64,000 nucleotides of DNA. Origin: Rhabdophis nuchalis (taxonomy: Eukaryota > Chordata > Lepidosauria > Squamata > Natricidae). The stretch covers positions 14,403,501 to 14,467,500 of the forward strand of contig CM077649.1 in NCBI GenBank assembly GCA_039707465.1, written 5' to 3'. Positions 33,788-44,822 of this stretch are shown piece after piece. The notes under the pieces are model-generated. The model did not search any database. It had not been told where the DNA came from and saw only the letters and a program-made list of their open reading frames with translations. Positions within the stretch are counted from its first letter, which is position 1; every line of letters begins with the position of its first letter. A program made the translations under genes and the position numbers.

Positions 33788-35010
33788 AAGGAGGGGCCTC
33801 ACCATAGCCTCTTTTAGGGAAGCAGGCAAGGAACCCTCACTCAAGGATGCGTTGATAACCTCTTGGAGCCAGCCTCGTGTCACCTCCCAGGATGCCAGTA
33901 CAAGCCAGGAGGGACACGGGTCCAGTAAACATGTGGTGGCTCGCAGTCGCCCACGTAACCTGTCCATATCATCGGAAGCAACGGAGTCAAACTCCTCCCA
34001 AACAAGATCTCTCTCGTGGCATCCCACTGGGCCATGAATGGGGGCTAACTCATTCTGTATCTGAGCGGTTTTCTCCTGCAGAAAAGTCACAAATTCCTCT
34101 GCTCTACCCTGTAACGGGGCTTCCCGCACCCTCTGTTGAAGGAGGGCGCGGGTCACCCTAAACAGGGCGGCAGGGCGGTTGTCTGCGGATGCTATGAGAG
34201 TGGCACAATGATGGCGCTTGGCCACTCTCAGCGCCACAATGTAAGTCCGTAAATGGGCTCTTACCTGTGTCCGGTCAGATCCAGATCGGGTAGACCTCCA
34301 TCTTCTCTCTAGGCATCTCTTGCGGCGTTTCATCACCCTCATCTCCTCGGTAAACCAAGGGGCCTGGGTGTTTCGCCGCTGCAAGAGAGGCCGCAAGGGC
34401 GCGACCCGATCCAAGGCTCCCACGGCCGCACTATTCCATGCGGCTGTGAGGTCCTCCATCGGGGCACGGGTCAGGGATACAGGAAATGGCCCAAGCGCTG
34501 TCTGGAACCCATCCGGGTCCATCAGGCGCCTGGGGCGGTACCAGATTGGAGACTCTGGTTCCGCCTCCCCGCGGAGGGGAGCAGCGGTTGGAAAGTCGAG
34601 GCGGAGAAGTGAGTGGTCTGACCATGACAAGGGCGTGATGACTATATCCCCTATACCCAGATCACTCTTCCATTGGCCTGAGACAAAGATGAGATCCGGT
34701 GTATGTCCACCCTCGTGAGTGGGGCCTTGAATTACTTGGGTCAGGTCCATGGCCATCATGGAAGCCATGAACTCCCGAGCTACCTCGGATGATTCGCCCA
34801 CCGATGGCAGATTAAAGTCCCCCATGACTAAAAGTCTGGGGGTCTCCACTGCCACCGTAGCGATCACCTCGAGGAGCTCGGGCAGGGCTGCTGCTACATA
34901 GCGGGGAGCCAGGTATACAACCAGCAAGCCCAACTGCCTCCCTAGGCCCCACTTCACACAGAGGGACTCACAACCGGTAGTCTGTGTCACAGTAGAGTTA
35001 GGCAAAAACT
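33788..35010 (-). pseudogene. L2-type LINE, long copy 1: endonuclease and linker (upstream half)
   Basis: The minus-strand frame from 35005 carries the C-terminal part of an APE-type endonuclease: LVMGDFNLP with the GDFN motif, and PLSWSDHSLLRL with the catalytic SDH triad region. The ENP-RT linker follows (RVAKRHHCATLIASADNRPA, EEFVTFLQEKTAQIQNELAP). It is 5'-truncated inside the endonuclease, so it is not autonomous. The printed frame runs past the L2 into the HAL1-like 5'UTR (33653-33395); that part is not L2 protein. Confidence 0.9.
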
Positions 35011-35040
35011 AGTCTATACCCGCAGGGAGTTATTAAGTTA

Positions 35041-35716
35041 TTATTAAAGATTGGATCTTCTAGTCGACTCAATATTACCAGCGACTTCCAGCAGTCTCAT
35101 AATATGCCGAGTGACATAGTAAGACTTCCAGGCTCTCCATGGATCGTTGTTTGGCCTAGGAGGCAGTAAAGAGAGCCGAAGCAGAAGCGGGGATGCAGAG
35201 CAGGTTTGCTAGTTCGATTACAGAAGCAGCCTCACAGACCAGCATTACCAAGCATTTCCTAACCAACTCTAGATCCTTTGTCCACAAAACCAATGAACTA
35301 GAGCTATGGATGGCAGCGAATAAGCTCATTCGTGACTGCTGTGTGATGATCATCAGAGACCTGGCTTCATCCATTTGTACCAGATGCAACTGTGGAGCTA
35401 ACTAACCGCACCACACACCGCTTTGACAGAAACAACAACTCTGGTAAAAGCAAAGGTGGAGGACTGTGTATTTACACACGTAATAACTGGTGTACTAACA
35501 GTAGAGTTGCTTATACACACTGTTCTGCAGACGTGGAATTCTCAACTGTCATTTGTCAGCCATTTTATTTACCTAGAGAGATTTCTGTTATAGTTATCAC
35601 TGTTGTCTATATTCCACCTGATGCAAATGTTGGCACAACGCTCAAACCAATTTCATTGTAATTTTTTTATTTTATTACAATGACAATAAAGATTATTATT
35701 ATTATTATTATTATTT
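35041..35716 (+). mobile_element. Rex/CR1-group LINE with internal deletion: endonuclease start joined to 3' tail
   Basis: Frames 35193-35405 and 35392-35661 resemble the N-terminal endonuclease of a CR1/Jockey-group LINE: NKLIRDCCVMII, THRFDRNNNSGKSKGGGLCI and FYLPREISVIVITVVYIPPD. The sequence then passes directly into the 3' tail CAATTTCATTGTAATTTTTT, ACAATGACAATAAAGATT and (ATT)n. The rest of the endonuclease and the whole RT are missing. Confidence 0.7.
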
Positions 35717-36255
35717 CATGTTTTTCTCCTTTATGTCAAAATAGTAACATCCTTGATAGCCAAGTATTTAGACCTGTCTGAGGATAAGAACGCTTCGTTC
35801 TTGCTTTAAGATAAGTCTATAGAAATCTCTGAGAACTGCCAAGTGTTATTTGACTATAATTGCCATAGAAGCTCTGGATTTAAAGCTAGAAATGCCTACA
35901 GGTGGATTTATCGCTGAAGAGTTATAGCTGTTTACCCACGATGAATCATTTGGGTTTTTTTCAATGGCTATTTGCTGTTTGGATTTTATTTGATTGTATT
36001 GTGTTGATATCTTTGACTGTTGACGTGTTTGACCATGAATAAACTAATTAAATAAACTAACCCTTCCGCTACACCCCTGATACCACCTGATTCAAGATGA
36101 AATACTTTTTTTCCCCCAAAATATATTTTATGTCTATTTTACAAAGAAGCAGGAAATATTCTCTGTGGAGATCTGACAATTTTTTTTATTTATATAGACC
36201 TAACAAAAGTAAATGCGATTTGACATCATTTCAGAAGAGGTTATTGGAAATAGAA
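35717..36255. other. No recognised gene or repeat
   Basis: Unique AT-rich sequence. Confidence 0.4.
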
Positions 36256-36257
36256 TA

Positions 36258-37315
36258 GAGGTAGTCTTCAACTTACAACCACAACTGAGCCCAAAATTTC
36301 TGTTGCTAAGCAAGACATTTGTTAAAGGAATTTTGTCTCATTTTATAACCGTACCACAGTTGTTAAGTGAACCTCATTTTCCCATTGACTTTGCTTGTCA
36401 GAGGGTTGCAAAAAGTGATCGTGTGACTTGGGACACTGCAACTGTCATAAACATGAACCAGCTTCGTTTATAGAATTAATTCAACCTATGCCAGGATAAA
36501 TAACGTACCAAGAGAAGTTCATGTTAAATTTCTTAGGAGATCCACAAGGGATGAGATACTGAGGGCTCAACGGGATGGAATTTTAAAATGCCAGGATAAA
36601 GAAATAATCATTTTGAAACAGATTCCGAAAAAAATTAGAGAAATAAGAAGGAAGTATTCCTTCTTGCCTAAGAAATTATATAAAAAGGGAATATGGTTCA
36701 AGTGGTTATTACCAGAGGGAATGCTGATCTTCTGGGAGGGGGGCAGAGTAAAAATCAAAACACTAAGTGAGGCGGAGGCTTTTATTAAAAAACATTCCCC
36801 CCAGTTGGGAGGTGAAGACAGAGGAAAGGAGGGAGTGACGTCCCTACCCGGGGACAGGGAAGAGGAATCCATTGCAAAAAGACTTAGATCGCAAAAATGA
36901 TTTTATTTGAAACACTATTGTAATTGTTGATACAAGATAAAATGGCAAAGAAAAAGATGATTGAATATACAGACTGTACAATGTAATCTTTTTATATGTT
37001 TATCCTTTACTTCTAAAATTGTAAATCTATGAAGTTTTGGGAGGGTATGTTACCTTCACCCTATACCTTTTCCCTTGTAAAAATTTTGAAAACCAATAAA
37101 ATACTTTTCCAAAAAAATAAAAGTGATCGTGTGACCTAGGGACCCTGCAACTGTCATAAACATGAACCAGCTGCCAAGCATCCGAACTTTTGATCACCTA
37201 ACCATGGTGCTGCTGCAACGGTTGTAAGTGTGAAAACTGGTCATGTCACTTTTTCAGAGCTGTTATAACTTTGAACGGTCACTACATGAGCTGCTGTAAG
37301 TCGAGGGCTACCTAC
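36258..37315 (+). mobile_element. Family D DNA transposon split by a HAL1-like element
   Basis: Left part 36258-36463 (GAGGTAGTCTTCAACTTACA...) and right part 37119-37315 (...GTAAGTCGAGGGCTACCT) belong to one copy. The target DNA between the HAL1 borders is duplicated for about 53 bp. Confidence 0.75.
36464..37118 (+). mobile_element. HAL1-like (ORF1-only L1) element, copy 3
   Basis: Open from about 36478 to the stop at 36900 without its start: NNVPREVHVKFLRRSTRDEI, ILKQIPKKIREIRRKYSFL, GIWFKWLLPEGMLIFWEGG, basic end KRLRSQK. It is more diverged than copies 1 and 2, so it is a different subfamily. 218 bp of 3'UTR contain AATAAAATAC; no ORF2. Direct repeats of 53-54 bp (36411-36463 and 37119-37172) flank it. 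Confidence 0.87.
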
Positions 37316-37444
37316 ATTCCAGTTCTGTACACTTATCTCTAATCTGCTTTGTGTCAACCCTGGAGCCATCTTGAAGCGTCCTTGAAGCATCCAGAACTGC
37401 CTTGGACAGAAGCCTTTATTTAAAAACATTCTTCCCTTCTAGAA

Positions 37445-37579
37445 CAGGGGTCTCCAACCTTTGCAACTTTAAGTCTGAAGGACTTCAGCTCCCAGAATTC
37501 TCCAGCCAGCTTCGCTGGCTGGAGAATTCTGGGAGCTGAAGTCCTTCAGACTTAAAGTTGCAAAGATTGGAGACCCCTG
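37445..37579 (+). mobile_element. hAT MITE family A inside HAL1-like copy 4
   Basis: Near-perfect palindrome with perfect duplications TTCTAGAA (37437-37444 and 37580-37587). Confidence 0.95.
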
Positions 37580-37715
37580 TTCTAGAAGATAAAGATAGCG
37601 GAGGCGGGGAAAAGGGCAGCAAGACACAAGATATGGGAATGGAGGGGGCCATGCCTCCACCCAGGGACAGAGAGGAGGGAGCAATATCGAAAAGGCTCAG
37701 GTCACAAATTAATTA

Positions 37716-38184
37716 GTTATCTGAGAGACCGTCTACTGCCCCACACATCCCTTCGACCGATCCGCTCCCATAGAGAGGGTCTTCTCCGGGTACCGTCGGC
37801 CGGGCAATGCCGGTTGGCGATGCCCAGGGGAAGGGCCTTCTCTGTGGTGGGCCCAACCCTCTGGAATGACCTGCCTCCCGAACTCCGTGTCACCTCGGAC
37901 CTCCGCCTTTTCCGCCAGTGCTTAAAAACGCACTTTTTCCACCAAGCCGGCCTGGCGTGAACCACCCTATACTGACTGAGTTTTAGTTTGCCAAAGTTTT
38001 AATCAGTGGGATTTTAATTATGTTTTAGCACAGGGTTTTGAGTTTAATGTTGTTTTAGGATAATTTATAGTATTTTGTATATTTGTAGTTGTTTTTAATT
38101 CTCCTGTGCGCCTCCCCGGGTCCCTTTGTGGGAGATGGGTGCGGGATATAAGTATGAAAAAAAATAAAAATAAAAATAAAAAAT
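37716..38184 (+). mobile_element. L2-type LINE 3' end inside HAL1-like copy 4
   Basis: TCCCATAGAGAGGGTCTTCT, GGGAAGGGCCTTCTCTGTGG, CCAAGCCGGCCTGGCGTGAA, then GTGCGCCTCCCCGGGTCCCT and an (AAAAAT)n tail. Confidence 0.87.
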
Positions 38185-38639
38185 TGTATTTGAAATATTA
38201 TTGAAAATGGCAAAGAAAGAAATGATTGAACATACGGTTGATATAAAGTAAGAATTCTGTTTATGCTTATCCTTTATATGTTATACCTAAAATTGTAAAT
38301 CTGTGAGATTTGGGGGGATTTCTACTACCAGCATGGGAGCTACCAAACTTTTCTATGTACCTATAGACCCTTTTCCCATAAATGTTTTAAAACCAATAAA
38401 ACTTTTACAAACAAAACTGCCTTGGAGTTTTGATTTCTTCTGGGCTATTATTACTTGGAACCCTGACACTTTGGATGAATGAACAAATTCTTTCTAACTG
38501 AAGTTTTTTTTTTTTTAAAGAATCACAAACAACTGGGTATTTTATTTAGGGCAAATGTGCTGTCTAAAACAATACTATACCATTAAGAAGACAATACTAG
38601 TGAGTAATTGAAGACAATACTAAATGAGTAAATGCATTT

Positions 38640-38812
38640 TAGAATTTTAATTGGGATTTTTAGCACAGGCTTTTAGTTTAATTTATTCTTAACTTTTCTG
38701 TATTTATTGTTATTTATCGATTTTAATTTCCTGTGCACCGCCCTGGGTCCATTTCGATGGAGAAGGGCGGTTCTATAAATCTAAATAAATTAAATTAAAT
38801 TAAATTTTGTGC
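38640..38812 (+). mobile_element. L2-type LINE 3' end
   Basis: TTTTTAGCACAGGCTTTTAG, GTGCACCGCCCTGGGTCCAT, GAAGGGCGGTTCTATAAATC and an (AAATT)n tail. Confidence 0.85.
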
Positions 38813-39091
38813 AGGGAAACCATTATTTTGTTTCTGAAGGACATTAAGACCAACCCATATTGGTAATAGAAAGTTAGTATCTTAGTTTTAAACACATTAA
38901 CTGACTGATTTCTGTTGGCTGAAAAATTGATAGTAGAATTTTAACTCATTGACGAGAAAAAGTCTAAATATTCTCATAGCTTTCCTGGCTATGAAGTATT
39001 CATGCATGGATAAGCAACTTGCAATAGGAAAATTCATACCCTTTCATACTGTCTACTTAGTTTAAAACCTAATGTATTAAATTTTTGAATA

Positions 39092-39540
39092 AATATAAGA
39101 ACATAAGAACATAAGAATAGCCTTGCTGGAACAGGCCACAGCCCATCTGGTCCAGCATTCTGTCTCACACAGTGGCTCCCCATTTGCTTCAGGGTCTTCC
39201 CAAGCAGATGTCTTCACCTGCTTATGATTCCCTGCAAATGGCATTGAGAAATATCCTGCCTATCTCTCCAACCCGGAGGGTGTCCTTAGGCATCCATCAT
39301 GATAGCCATGGATACCCTTGTTCTCCATGAACTCTTCTCATCCTTTCTTAAAGGTGTCGGGGCTGACAGCTGTCCCCACTTCTTCTGTCAGGGAGTTCCA
39401 CAGACCAGAGATCCTCTGGGTGAAAAAGTATTTCCTCTTATTTGTTTGAGGTCTAGTTATCAAAAGTTTCATGGAGTGCCCCCTCGTTCTAGTGTTGTGC
39501 GATAGGGAAAACAGTTTTTCCTTTTCTACTTTGTCCATAT
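39092..39540 (-). mobile_element. CR1 LINE, another subfamily, 3' end
   Basis: The 3' end is marked by (AAGAACAT)n at 39097-39113. Antisense body: GCCCATCTGGTCCAGCATTC, GGGAGTTCCACAGACCAGAG, GAAAAAGTATTTCCTCTTAT. On the minus strand the frame 39538-39338 includes NTRTRGHSMKLLITRPQTNK. Confidence 0.82.
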
Positions 39541-39544
39541 AATT

Positions 39545-40050
39545 TTAGTTTATCTTTGAAATTGGTTTAGAATACTTAGGCCTCTTTTTTTTTTTGTCAA
39601 CAATTTATTTACAAAGGATGCATTAGATCAGCGGCTATTTTAAAAAAATGAATGAAACACAAACTAGGCTAAAACCTTACAGAGTTGTTTATTTTCACTG
39701 TATTATTCTTTATATTCTGTGGCTTCCTCAGCTACTTGAAACAGAGGAATTGGAAAGGTAATTACCATTTCCAAAGTGACCACAGTGTGTCCTCAGAGTG
39801 CTATAGTGCGTTATTAAACATTCCAATGACATTCTTTCTGTAATCAAAGACTAGAAATGAGGCAGGAATTTGTGTGGTTCATAATTTAATATGAACCAGC
39901 CAACTTGCATTTTTTTTTAAATTAATAAAACGTATTGGAAAAGGTCTCCTGCTGTTTTTGAACTTTTCTAAAATTGAAATGCAATACTCCAGTGAAGATA
40001 CTGTATAAAAACTGGATAGACAAAGACATGTATATATTAGAACAAATGTC
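39545..40050. other. No recognised gene or repeat
   Basis: Unique AT-rich sequence. Confidence 0.4.
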
Positions 40051-40059
40051 CACAAATAG

Positions 40060-40419
40060 CAGTGGTGGGATTCAAATAATTTAACAACCGGTTCTCTGCC
40101 CTAATGACCAGCTGCGCAAGCGGTGCTTGGTGGTCATGTGACTGGGTGGGCATGGCCAACTCAACGTCACTCATGTTGATGGGCGCTTCTCCCATGTAAT
40201 AAGGGTTAACCAGAGAGGCAGTTTCTGTAAGCAGGGTAATAAAGATTAGGCTAGAAACAACACCACAATGTTTCTTTCCTGCCTCCCTTACATGATTAGC
40301 CCTGTAAAGTGGGGAAAATATGAAGTAAGATTTCTTCCAACAACTGGTTCTCTGAACTGCTTAGAAAGTTAACAACCGGTTCTCCCGAATAGATGCGAAT
40401 TGGCTGAATCCCACCACTG
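40060..40419 (+). mobile_element. hAT element (CAGTGGTGGGATTCAAA family)
   Basis: Ends CAGTGGTGGGATTCAAATAA and GCTGAATCCCACCACTG, with internal AACAACCGGTTCTC repeated near both ends. Perfect duplications ACAAATAG (40052-40059 and 40420-40427). Confidence 0.93.
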
Positions 40420-40429
40420 ACAAATAGGC

Positions 40430-41780
40430 ACATATATTAGAAAAAAAATGTACTGCATCAATTTTTAGATAGTTGTGCTAAGAAAAATCACAATTAGTTG
40501 GGTGAGAATCAGTCTAGATTTTTAACATTTAAAATTCACTGTTTGGCTATTCCTAGATTTTGTTCATAGAATATTACTATAACTTCTAATTAATATAATT
40601 TATAGTTGCTATCCAGTTCTGATTATTGATCAGTTTATCCACTATATTTTATTATTTATTTATTAATCAGATTTATATAGCCACACATCTCATTAAAAGA
40701 AATCTTATTAATCAACATATTCAGTTTTTTATATATATTAGGTTCATATGCTGACTTCCACTCAGGAGCGCAAAGTGGCAATTATAGCTTAGTTTTATTT
40801 ATACCAACTCCAATTAAGTAACCACAACTAGCAGGACTAAGAAAGGTCTCGGCGAATCCACATCTCTGTGAATGAATAAGGAAATAAGAAACCTAACTCT
40901 TTTAGCTCCCTCTCTTCCTTCCCCAAAACAACAGTGTAACTCATACTTCTCAGCCACATTACTAGCATGAAAAAAGATTCTTTAAGCTCCTCTTTACAAT
41001 GTAAAAATCAGTAGAAGTCTTTGTAGTCAGCCCCTTATCCCATAAACCTCAGTACAAACGTCCAACATGAAAGGAAAAAACACAACCGCAACCCAACCGC
41101 TGAACTCACATGCTTCTGGGGGAAAAAAATTGACACTGCCTAAGAGTCTAAGATATTTTAGTGTATAATTAAGCAGCATGGGATGTTGCCAACTAGCGAG
41201 AAATTCAGAAAAGTCACACTGTTGCACTACAGTAGCAAAGCTCTTACTTATCTTGGCTTGCCTTGAGCCTTACTTCCTTAGATGTCCTTGAGAGTAAAGC
41301 AGTAGCTGGGTATTGCGTGAAAGCAGCTCAAATTTTGAATCGTAACGCTGCAAAACTGCTGCAAAAACAGCATTAGCATGAAACATTCTGTCCAAGAAGC
41401 TTTTGAAATGAAGCAAGAATGTCTTCTCTTTGGGTCTTTCCCTATTGTGGAATTGAAGTGCTCCCTACTGGTCCCGTTCTCTCCTGTATCCAACCTGCAT
41501 TGCTTCAATTTCAAGTTACTGTAGTTACCTGGTTTCACACACACACCCTCAAGGGAAGGTGACAAAAACCTCACGCACCTTGACGCAGCCCTTGGACGGT
41601 GTCAGAATACATGCACAGCTTAGTGGTTTGGGTTTAGTGATTTGGGGTTTTATGTTGCTTTTTTGTTTCTGTCTGGAAAATTCAGAGTGGATTAAATCCC
41701 CAGCTAGGGCTCTAAAAATGACAACCGGCACCTTGTATTGCCCTCAGAAATCTACAGGAAATTTCAGTGGTATGACATGA
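40430..41780. other. No recognised gene; faint LINE tail only
   Basis: Mostly unique. A TTATTTATTAATCAGATTTATATAG patch at about 40655 resembles an eroded LINE tail. Frames at 41278-41731 have no family match. Confidence 0.35.
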
Positions 41781-41910
41781 GCATACCATGTAAGAGTGCC
41801 CAATATTACACATGCCGCTTCATTTTGGACCAGCTGAAGCTTCTGAATCCTCTTCAAAGGCAGCCTCACGTACAGTGAGTTGTAATACTCCCAATGGCAG
41901 TCAACTAAGG
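41781..41910 (-). mobile_element. Older L2-type LINE ORF2 fragment
   Basis: Antisense ATTTTGGACCAGCTGAAGCT and GGCAGCCTCACGTACAGTGA correspond to the RRLQLVQNAAAR...Y region of L2 RT, diverged. Confidence 0.7.
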
Positions 41911-42408
41911 CAGGGGACTCCAACCTTTGCAACTTTAAGTCTGAAGGACTTCAGCTCCCAGAGTTCTCCAGCCAGCTTTGCTGAAGTCCTTCAGACTTAA
42001 AGTTGCAAAGGTTGGAGACCCCTGGAATAACAGATCAGAGTTGGAAGGGACCTCGTAGGTCATTATGCTCAAGCAGGAGACCCTACAATACCATTTCTGA
42101 CAAGTGGCTGTCCAGTCTCTTCTTGGAAGCCTCCAGTGATGAAACACCCACAACTTCTGAAGGCAACTTCTGTTCCATGGGTTGATTGTTCCCATGTCAG
42201 AAAATTTCTCCTTACTTCTAGGTTGAATCTCTCCTTTATGAAAATAAAATGAAAACAAAAATGAAATGCACAGGTACAGTATAGGTGGTACCTTGCTCAA
42301 TAGCAGTAACTGTGAAAGGGATCTTGGAGTCCTAGTAGCTTTGCTGGCTGGAGAATTCTGGGAGCTGAAGTCCTTCAGACTTAAAGTTGCAAAGGTTGGA
42401 GACCCCTG
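41911..42408 (+). mobile_element. Composite hAT MITE carrying a CR1-in-CR1 junction, copy 1
   Basis: Complete palindromic MITE (41911-42024), then 42025-42240 antisense CR1, then about 42241-42336 the first part of a sense CR1 ending GATCTTGGAGTCCTAGT. A MITE right half (42337-42408) ending GGAGACCCCTG follows. The CR1/CR1 junction (CTCTCCTTTATGAAAATA...) is the same as at 11.5 kb. Outer flanks AACTAAGG and CTCTAGAA do not match. Confidence 0.85.
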
Positions 42409-42409
42409 C

Positions 42410-43425
42410 TCTAGAAATCTTAGAACAGATGCTTTGGGGAAAAAATTCCAATTGTTCCACCGATGGTAGCCTCGGTGGAATGCTCTCTCTATTAAGTGTG
42501 CAGCACTGCCATTTTGCTTCACTAGTAATGCCAGTGGAAAAATATTTCTGGGGATTTGCTCTACATCCTTTTCCAATTTGCACCTTGTTACTTCTTCTTT
42601 TTTCTGTCATGTTCATAAGATGTTGCCTTCATCTCATTGCAGCCCATGAACGAAATGGGCATAAGTTGTCCTTACATGCACCAGTGCTGAAGGAGTGTTT
42701 CTCTTGTTAAGTGGGCAGCCTCCAACGCCCTCAGGGTCGAATCCATTTCCATGCTGACTGCCATCCAGACAGAAACCTGGCTCACACTGTGGCCTAAGTG
42801 GTTGAATTCTCGAGTAGGGTTCATGAAGACAGCTTCATTTTCAGCTGATACATATAGATGGGAAACAAGTAGCAAACGTTTGCAGTGATAAAAACCCCAA
42901 GTGATGCCAAAGGGAACCGCAAATTTCTGTTATATCTTTCGGCCAATTCAAAAATGAGTGGAGAACAGTTGAACCAGTGGAAAAAGGCCCTTCGTGATGG
43001 GAAACTCATTGTCATGGCTATTTTAATCTGGGTTCTCGTTTGTTTATATTTTTCTTCCTATTCCATTTCAGATTTCCAAAAAGTCCCATCAATTTCTTGC
43101 TGACAGCAATGTTACTGAGCTGAGAGAGTTATTTGCAATTGAGCACTTGGTTTCTCACGGCATTATTAAAAAGATGTTATTTGTCACTGAAACATGAACA
43201 AAAATAGTAAGGTTAATCTCATCAAATTGTTGTCCAAAGCACATACTGTACTGAACTGCAGAATGTTTAAAATCGCTTAGTTGAAATTTAAACAGTTAAA
43301 TTGAAAGTAAAATATTTACATTTTTTTTAAAAAAATATTGCTTAAGCAAAAATAGACATATTGTTTAATTCTTATAGGAAATTAGAGTTCAATCAAATAT
43401 TTTGGTAAATGAGAGGACTAAATTA
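42410..43425. other. No confident gene or repeat
   Basis: A few patches (around 42720-42880) look like eroded LINE sequence, but I cannot name it. Confidence 0.35.
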
Positions 43426-44205
43426 CAATACAATACAATAGCAGAGTTGGAAGGGACCTTGGAGGTCATCTAGTCCAACTCCCTGCCTAGGCAAGAAACC
43501 CTAACCATTTCAAACAAATGGCTATTCAACATCTTCTTGAAGACTTGCACTGTTGGGGCATTCACAACTTCTGGAGACAAGCTGTTCCACTGATTCATTG
43601 TTCTAACAACTGTCAGGAAATTTCTCCTCAGTTCTAAGTTGCTTCTCTCCTTGATTAGTTTCCACCCATTGCTTCTTGTTCTGCCCTCTGGTGCTTTGGA
43701 GAATAGTTTGACTCCCTCTTCTTTGTGGCAACCCCTGAGATATTGGAACATTGCTATCATGTCTCCCCTAATCCTTCTTTTTATTAAACTAGACATACCC
43801 AGTTCCTGCAACCGTTCTTCATATGTTTTAGTCTCCAGTCCCCTAATCATCTTTGTTGCTCTTCTCTGCACTCTTTCTAGAGTCTCCACATCTTTTCTAC
43901 ATTGTGGCAACCAAAACAATGCAGTATTCCAAGTGTGGCCTTACCAAGGCCTTATAAAGTGGTATTAACACTTCACGTGATCTTGATTCTATCCCTCTGT
44001 TTATGCAGCCTAGAACTGTGTTGGCTTTTTTGGCAGCTGCTGCACACTGCTGGCTCATATTTAAATGGTTGTCTACTAGGACTCCAAGATCCCTTTCACA
44101 GTTACTGCTATTGCGCAAGGTACCACCTATACTGTACCTGTGCATTTCATTTTTGTTGCCTAAATGTAGAACCTTACTCTTTTCGCCATTGATCAGATAT
44201 TTTGG
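43426..44205 (-). pseudogene. CR1 LINE ORF2 C-terminal part and 3' end
   Basis: The minus-strand frames 44145-43897 and 43919-43470 make the CR1 RT C-terminus: [88 protein letters not shown]. One frameshift lies at about 43.9 kb. The 3' end is TATTGTATTGTATTGTAATT. It is 5'-truncated, with no YADD box. It is the best in-window reference for the CR1 pieces at 11, 42 and 51 kb. Confidence 0.9.
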
Positions 44206-44377
44206 TTTACATTGTTCACATTAGAATAAATGCTTACTTATATTACCTTTCAGTCCATTTTTTGGAACATGTTAAAGCTACTAATGAGGATGAGTTGCAA
44301 TTATTACATATATATTTTATAATGATAGCTATATGACTACTTATTTACATGGGATGCCCTATTTGCCATATGTATGA

Positions 44378-44462
44378 CAGATGGTCATAAGTCACTTTTT
44401 TCAGTGCCGTTATAACTTTAAATGGTCAGTAAATGAACTGGTTGTAAGTCATGGACTACCTG
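44378..44462 (+). mobile_element. Family D DNA transposon, right end
   Basis: GTCATAAGTCACTTTTTTCA ... GTTGTAAGTCATGGACTACC, ending CTG followed by TA. Confidence 0.65.
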
Positions 44463-44822
44463 TAATGAATCAAGTAAACATTGGCTCTTCCATTACATCA
44501 GCCCTTTGAAGCAGACCAGGTCAAAAAAAACCGACCAGGTCAAAAAACATTTCCAAAAGAAATACAACTGCAATTTACTGTTTGGACTATCATAACAGAA
44601 TCTTGAAAAACTGATGGCCTATCTCCTTCACTCCCTTTCATATTAAAAAGTGTTGTTTGACCATTTTTAAGTTTCTTATTTATACTTTCTTGATTTCCCA
44701 TTGGGCATCAAAATTTCCTAATAGCCTGAACTCGTTTTTTGCTAAGTCTCCACGTCTCTTCTCTAAGGTCTACGCTCCGTTAGAGCTGAGGAAGAGATTT
44801 TTTACTTTGTGATAGTCTATCA

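Larger units (their letters stand above)
37395..38426 (+). mobile_element. HAL1-like element, copy 4, carrying nested MITE and L2
   Basis: ORF1 C-terminal remnant (GACAGAAGCCTTTATTTAAA at 37403; SKRLRSQIN at about 37685-37711) is broken by a MITE (37445-37579) and by an L2 (about 37716-38184). The 3'UTR ends CCAATAAAACTTTTACAAAC. Target duplications AACTGCCTTGGA at 37395-37406 and 38415-38426 frame the whole. Confidence 0.82.
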
